A stretch of DNA of 8,993 nt from Planctomycetaceae bacterium (lineage in GTDB: Bacteria > Planctomycetota > Planctomycetia > Planctomycetales > Planctomycetaceae): the NCBI GenBank assembly GCA_016795125.1, contig JAEUIG010000412.1, forward strand, positions 1-8,993, given 5' to 3'. Positions within the stretch are counted from its first letter, which is position 1, and every line of letters begins with the position of its first letter. The notes below the pieces were generated by a model. The model did no database searches and was not told where the DNA came from. It saw only the letters and a list, made by a program, of their open reading frames with translations. Position numbers and translations under genes: made by a program. Positions 6,334-8,993 of the stretch are shown in pieces.

Positions 6334-6499
6334 AAAACTCCGCTCTCCATCTCCGCGCACGCTCCCTGAGGCGCGGCACTCATTTCACTGAACCTGCAGT
6401 CTTCCAATTCACCTCTCCGCGACCTCCTCCGGTTGCTCTGTTCCCTCCTGTTTCTTGCGTTCGGAGTTCGATTTTCGTGCTGCGGATTTTCCCCCGCCA

Positions 6500-7387
6500 C
6501 TACACCTCCGCGGCCGCGCGCGAAATCAGGCTGCGCGCGACCGACTGGATTCCGGTGTGCTCGAAGTAGTTGGTCGTCATGTCGACCGAGGCGGCGATCC
6601 AGTCGCCCTTGCTTTCCAGTCCACCGATGGTGCCGCGGAGTTTCTCCGTGATAGAGACCGGCGTGAGGTGCTTCTGCTGGACGAATGATTTTGTCCAGCC
6701 CTGGATGCCGCCGACCCCTTCCTTGATGAAGTCGAGCTGCTTGGCCGGGCTGCCGCCGGGGATCATGGCGCTGATCGCGGCGAAGGCCTTGTTCTCCTGC
6801 AGGCCGGAGACGCCGGAGCGGTCGATCAGGCCGAGGGCCTTGTCCATGAAGTCCGGACCCAGCGGAAGGACGCCGTCGACGGTGATCAGCGCCGCCATCC
6901 GCATCAGGGATTCGTGCCGCATGTCGGCCAGCGATTCGACGAAGTCGGTGATGCGGTCGCCGGGGATGCCGTTGATCTTGCAGAAGGCGACGATCTCCGT
7001 GACCAGCTTGACGCCGAAGTCCACGGCCTGCGTGGTGTCCGCCTGCGGTGTGATCTTCGTCAGGAAACTGAGGAAGCCGACGCTCTCGCCGATCTTGTTG
7101 ACGAACGACGCGAATCCGCCCAGGCCCTGCACGCTGTCGACCGTCTGATACAGCCAGACGGCGCGCTGGTAGCCCTGCGTTTTGTCGTTATAGAGCGCGA
7201 TCGCCCGCTCGCCGATCTTCTGGATGCGGGCCTCGTTCTTCTCGCCGGTGACGTGCCGGATGGTGTTCTCGAAGCCGACGATGTTCTGCCATTCACCGGG
7301 GACGACCCAGTCGAGCGCGCCGAGCATGCGTGTCGTCAGGCTTTTCGCCGGCAGGTCGTCCACCAGTTCGTAGATGGTCTGGCTCAT
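6500..7387 (-). CDS. Conserved-looking protein of unknown function, last gene of operon
   Basis: This 295-residue protein is not recognised. It has no signal peptide, no clear membrane segment and a single cysteine (C136). It looks mostly helical, with glycine-rich stretches such as VQGLGGFASF (86-95) and KEGVGGIQGW (222-231). The start region MSQTIYELVDDLPAKSL and the W/Y-rich segment around 70-80 (YQRAVWLYQ) show no catalytic signature. The start is well supported: GGAGAC at 7395-7400 lies 7 bases before the ATG. It follows the lipoprotein gene by 14 bases, so the two are almost certainly co-transcribed. A soluble cytoplasmic partner of the membrane and lipoprotein products is possible but is inference. 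Codon use and GC look like the neighbours. That the gene is real is likely; its function is unknown. Confidence 0.8.
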   Translation of the reverse strand: MSQTIYELVDDLPAKSLTTRMLGALDWVVPGEWQNIVGFENTIRHVTGEKNEARIQKIGERAIALYNDKTQGYQRAVWLYQTVDSVQGLGGFASFVNKIGESVGFLSFLTKITPQADTTQAVDFGVKLVTEIVAFCKINGIPGDRITDFVESLADMRHESLMRMAALITVDGVLPLGPDFMDKALGLIDRSGVSGLQENKAFAAISAMIPGGSPAKQLDFIKEGVGGIQGWTKSFVQQKHLTPVSITEKLRGTIGGLESKGDWIAASVDMTTNYFEHTGIQSVARSLISRAAAEV

Positions 7388-7401
7388 GGTTGTTGTCTCC
7401 G

Positions 7402-7905
7402 TTATTCGAGTTCGGCAACGCCGGTGAGGTCAAACTTTTCCAGCCACGCTTTGCGGTCGGATTCTCCAAAGCCCGCATCCACGGAACGCACCTGCACCTG
7501 GAAGCGCTGGCCCACGAGCGCCGACAGGCTTTTGGCTTCCTCAGTGACGATCGGATAGCCGGCGATCTTGTCGGTCACTCCTTCGAATTTGGTCCGGGCG
7601 TCGGGATTGCTCTCGGTGTCGAAGATCGAGAACAGGGCCAGCTCCTTGCCTCCCTGTTGCAGGCTGGCCTGGGCGAAGCCGGATTTCTCCTGCTTGAAGA
7701 CGATGTCGTAACCGTCTCCCTGCTTCGGAAAGAACTGGTTGAACGTGCCGCCGTCGACCGCCTTCTGCGCGACGGAGGTCTGTTTGCCTTCCGTCTGCGT
7801 CTGCGCGGACTCCCAGCGTGAGGGCGCTTTTTCGCAGCCCGCTCCCATCAGCAGTGCGAGTGCCAGGACCGCCCAGCGCGATCTGCTCTCCAGAATGGTA
7901 CGCAT
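7402..7905 (-). CDS. Small predicted lipoprotein
   Basis: This 167-residue protein has an N-terminal export signal: MRTILESRSR, then the hydrophobic WAVLALALLMGAG, then Cys24. That is a lipobox-like end, although Gly at -3 is not the usual Leu/Val. The mature part is polar and includes the ordered segment GYDIVFKQEKSGFAQASLQ (65-83) and a C-terminal half around FQVQVRSVD. It ends in FDLTGVAELE. I do not recognise the family. The ATG at 7905 is preferred because GGGGGAGAG at 7912-7920 lies 6 bases upstream and gives a normal signal peptide. A GTG at 7941 would add 12 residues and overlap the stop of the gene before it. It is the middle gene of the operon, 32 bases after the GlsB-like gene and 14 bases before the 295-residue gene. 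The likely location is the periplasmic face of a membrane. Confidence 0.82.
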   Translation of the reverse strand: MRTILESRSRWAVLALALLMGAGCEKAPSRWESAQTQTEGKQTSVAQKAVDGGTFNQFFPKQGDGYDIVFKQEKSGFAQASLQQGGKELALFSIFDTESNPDARTKFEGVTDKIAGYPIVTEEAKSLSALVGQRFQVQVRSVDAGFGESDRKAWLEKFDLTGVAELE

Positions 7906-7937
7906 AGAGTGCTCTCCCCCCGAGGCTGGTGAATGGT

Positions 7938-8189
7938 TCACTTCTTGGAGATCGCCCGATGAATCGCCAGCACGACGATCGCGCCGACGACGGCCAGAAA
8001 GAAGCTGCGGACATCGAAACCGTCAACTTTTCCCATGCCCAGCAGCGTGCCGAGATAGCCGCCGACGAATGCGCCGACGACGCCCAGGATGACAGTGACG
8101 ATGCACCCGCCCGGATTGGGACCCGGCATGAGCCACTTGGCCAGTGCGCCGGCGATCAGTCCGAATACAATCCACGACAGAATTCCCAT
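7938..8189 (-). CDS. GlsB/YeaQ/YmgE-family stress-response membrane protein
   Basis: This 83-residue integral membrane protein of the 'transglycosylase-associated protein' family has the usual length (about 80-85). It has three hydrophobic segments: residues 3-21 (ILSWIVFGLIAGALAKWLM), 27-52 (glycine-rich, starting GGCIVTVILGVVGAFVGG) and 62-80 (SFFLAVVGAIVVLAIHRAI). The GLIAG-A-LAKW and PG-NPGG-CIVT-ILG blocks between the first two helices are the family hallmark. The protein ends in a basic ISKK tail. Members are commonly stress-induced, but their molecular activity is not established, and the old transglycosylase link is not supported by any catalytic motif here. GAGGAAG at 8195-8201 lies 5 bases before the ATG. 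It is the first gene of the minus-strand operon, so the operon promoter should lie in 8190-8300; I could not identify one by eye. Confidence 0.92.
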   Translation of the reverse strand: MGILSWIVFGLIAGALAKWLMPGPNPGGCIVTVILGVVGAFVGGYLGTLLGMGKVDGFDVRSFFLAVVGAIVVLAIHRAISKK

Positions 8190-8243
8190 GCGATCTTCCT
8201 CGAATGCTCGGGTTGTCCACGGACTTCAGCACGGCGCGTTAAC

Positions 8244-8262
8244 ATGCGGCGAGACGCCGCAT
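8244..8262. repeat. Perfect 8-base-pair hairpin
   Basis: ATGCGGCG (8244-8251) and CGCCGCAT (8255-8262) are exact inverted copies around AGA. It lies about 55 bases upstream of the GlsB-like start, in the expected promoter or leader zone of the operon. It has no T-run on either strand. It could be an operator, a leader-RNA stem or chance in GC-rich DNA. Confidence 0.5.
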
Positions 8263-8498
8263 CGTGCGGCCGAACAATCGGCCACCGGCGCAACGAAGAG
8301 TTTGATCAGCGACCGGAATGCGGCCGGCCGGCATCATCTGCGGACCAGAAGGTGAAGCCCGACGGGAGGTGCGACGCTGGTTGGCGACAGGTGGACGGAG
8401 TGAAGTCCGACAAAGCGCCTGGCCACGTCGCAGTTTGCACGCCCTGATTGTGGCGAGCCGATCTGCAGACTGCAAACGTGGCTGAGGTTGATCCCCGT

Positions 8499-8574
8499 GT
8501 GGCACGCCCAGACCAACGGTATGGATGTGGCGAGCGTCGATAGCGTTTGCCACGCCCTTGGCCGGGCGTGCCAC
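8499..8574. repeat. Inverted repeat with GTGGCACGCCC arms
   Basis: GTGGCACGCCC (8499-8509) is exactly inverted at 8564-8574. Weaker similarity extends about 10 bases further inward if one base is skipped (CCAACGG against CCAAGGG). The interior holds a second, looser stem of GTGGC (8527-8531) with GCCAC (8549-8553). It is reminiscent of a widespread planctomycete intergenic repeat. Confidence 0.65.
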
Positions 8575-8579
8575 CCCTC

Positions 8580-8599
8580 CCAGTTCAGACTCGAACTGG
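8580..8599. repeat. Perfect 7-base-pair hairpin
   Basis: CCAGTTC (8580-8586) and GAACTGG (8593-8599) pair exactly around AGACTC. A further small stem, CTGGC-ATT-GCCAG (8596-8608), overlaps it, so the two would be alternative folds. It lies immediately 3' of the GTGGCACGCCC inverted repeat. Confidence 0.5.
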
Positions 8600-8868
8600 C
8601 ATTGCCAGGAGTACCGGAAATCCGCACGATCCTGCACCGGCGTGCCAGAATCGAACCAAGCAGCGACTCAGCCTGTCGAATCAGGTGTACGGTCAAATGC
8701 CGCATGCCGAACGGGTGCCGGCCTGCACTACGGCAGTGTCGTCGTCAGCATTCGAAAAAGTTGGTCCAACACGGATCCGCCGGCAGGCGTAATTCGGGCA
8801 GCAGCCGCTCGCGGTGACGGTGCGCCCACTGAGTTCTCACGACTGATCGAATCGGACACGAACACCAC

Positions 8869-8887
8869 TCTCCCGGGAGACGGCCAG
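8869..8887 (+). promoter_or_regulatory. Ribosome binding site inside a 12-base palindrome
   Basis: GGGAGA (8875-8880) is a good Shine-Dalgarno sequence 7 bases before the ATG at 8888. It is half of the perfect palindrome TCTCCCGGGAGA (8869-8880). The palindrome has no loop, so it cannot form a full hairpin by itself. It may be chance or a dimeric protein site. Confidence 0.45.
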
Positions 8888-8993
8888 ATGCGACGGGTCC
8901 AGGCGCGGCGGGGCTTTACGCTGATTGAGCTGCTGGTCGTCATCGGGGTCATCGGCATTCTCGCGGCGCTGATTCTGCCGGCAGCGCAACAGT
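8888..8993 (+). CDS. Prepilin-type N-terminal domain protein (DUF1559-like), 3' end missing
   Basis: Only the first 35 residues lie in the window. They form a type IV prepilin-like leader: the basic MRRVQARRG, cleavage between Gly9 and Phe10, Glu14 at position +5 of the mature protein, then the hydrophobic helix LLVVIGVIGILAALILP. The following PAAQQ matches the start of the LPAxQQAREAAR segment of the planctomycete DUF1559 family, so that family is the best guess. A GspG/GspH pseudopilin is the alternative. Such proteins are processed by a prepilin peptidase and anchored in the membrane, and planctomycetes carry many copies of unknown role. The start is supported by GGGAGA 7 bases upstream. 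The large hairpin-rich spacer upstream presumably contains its promoter. Confidence 0.88.
   Translation, partial: MRRVQARRGFTLIELLVVIGVIGILAALILPAAQQ

Larger units (their letters stand above)
6121..6459. repeat. Inverted pair of AACAGGAGGGAACAGAG arms (pair 2)
   Basis: The core arms 6127-6147 and 6433-6453 are perfect inverted copies over 21 bases, with core AACAGGAGGGAACAGAGCAA. The similarity continues inward into GCGGAG/CTCCGC (about 18 of 22) and a few bases outward, giving arms of about 45 bases. The left core begins 8 bases after the ppk2 stop. The right core ends 46 bases before the stop end of the convergent operon, so the pair fills the space between two converging genes. In transcripts from either side it could act as a two-way 3'-end structure. 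It is the same arm family as 3602-4059, with G for T at one core position. There is no coding sequence in 6119-6499. Confidence 0.85.
8190..8887. other. 698-base spacer between divergent genes, hairpin-rich and non-coding
   Basis: This spacer separates the minus-strand operon and the + strand prepilin-like gene, so it must hold the promoters of both. The open frames across it are overlapping and low quality, and I support none. It contains the hairpins listed separately at 8244-8262, 8499-8574 and 8580-8599. It also has a loose inverted match, GTTTGC near 8430 against GCAAACGTGGC near 8472, and two copies of TGTGGCGAGC (about 8450 and 8526). I saw no clear -35/-10 pair and no tRNA. Confidence 0.6.

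Noticed and set aside
6105..6569. Possible 154-residue protein between the converging genes
   Set aside because: It crosses both arms of inverted pair 2 and the inner hairpin and overlaps the end of the 295-residue gene. The composition is repeat-derived.
8244..8262. Intrinsic terminator
   Set aside because: The stem is perfect, but there is no T-run on either strand and no gene ends next to it.
8239..8637. 132-residue minus-strand frame in the large spacer
   Set aside because: It is mostly translation of the hairpin region, with no domain, no convincing start and several overlapping alternatives.
8625..8665. T-loop-like GGTTCGATTC on the minus strand, possible tRNA
   Set aside because: The flanking bases do not form a proper T-stem, and no acceptor stem, anticodon arm or CCA could be placed.

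Overview
The window looks like a chromosomal segment of a planctomycete (Planctomycetota). It is GC-rich. The last gene begins with the 'RRGFTLIELLVVI...LPAAQQ' prepilin-type leader that these bacteria carry in many DUF1559-type proteins. The first gene is a PQQ-like beta-propeller of a style common in the group. The spacers carry the kinds of dispersed short inverted repeats that often give spurious 'proteins' in planctomycete annotations. This placement is inferred from gene style; there is no rRNA or other marker gene here.

Layout. Bases 1-6118 hold five genes on the + strand: the 3' part of a beta-propeller protein; a phenylacetate-CoA-ligase-like adenylating enzyme; a cyclic-nucleotide-phosphodiesterase-like metallophosphoesterase; an isocitrate/isopropylmalate dehydrogenase-family enzyme with Phe at the catalytic Tyr position; and a PPK2-type polyphosphate kinase. 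Bases 6500-8189 hold a three-gene minus-strand operon: a GlsB/YeaQ-type small membrane protein, a small lipoprotein and a 295-residue protein I do not recognise. The ppk2 gene and this operon converge. A ~700-base spacer with several hairpins follows. The start of a + strand prepilin-like gene runs off the end of the window.

The five + strand genes do not form an obvious pathway. Each is an ordinary enzyme or structural family, and the only close spacing is dehydrogenase-ppk2. The minus-strand genes have good Shine-Dalgarno sequences and short gaps, so they are probably co-transcribed and may act together in envelope or stress physiology.

The most unusual content is between the genes. Three spacers (2551-2745, 3580-4089, 6119-6499) are each framed by an inverted-repeat pair whose arms sit within about 8-50 bases of the neighbouring genes. 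One pair is built of a CGCTAAT heptamer repeated every 10 bases. The other two share a ~21-22 base arm (core AACAGGAGGNAACAGAG), giving four copies in two inverted pairs. Two different inner hairpins lie inside the latter pairs. One spacer also carries a near-palindromic 129-bp MITE-like element flanked by TTA. I found no CRISPR array, tRNA, rRNA, transposase gene or recognisable defence system.
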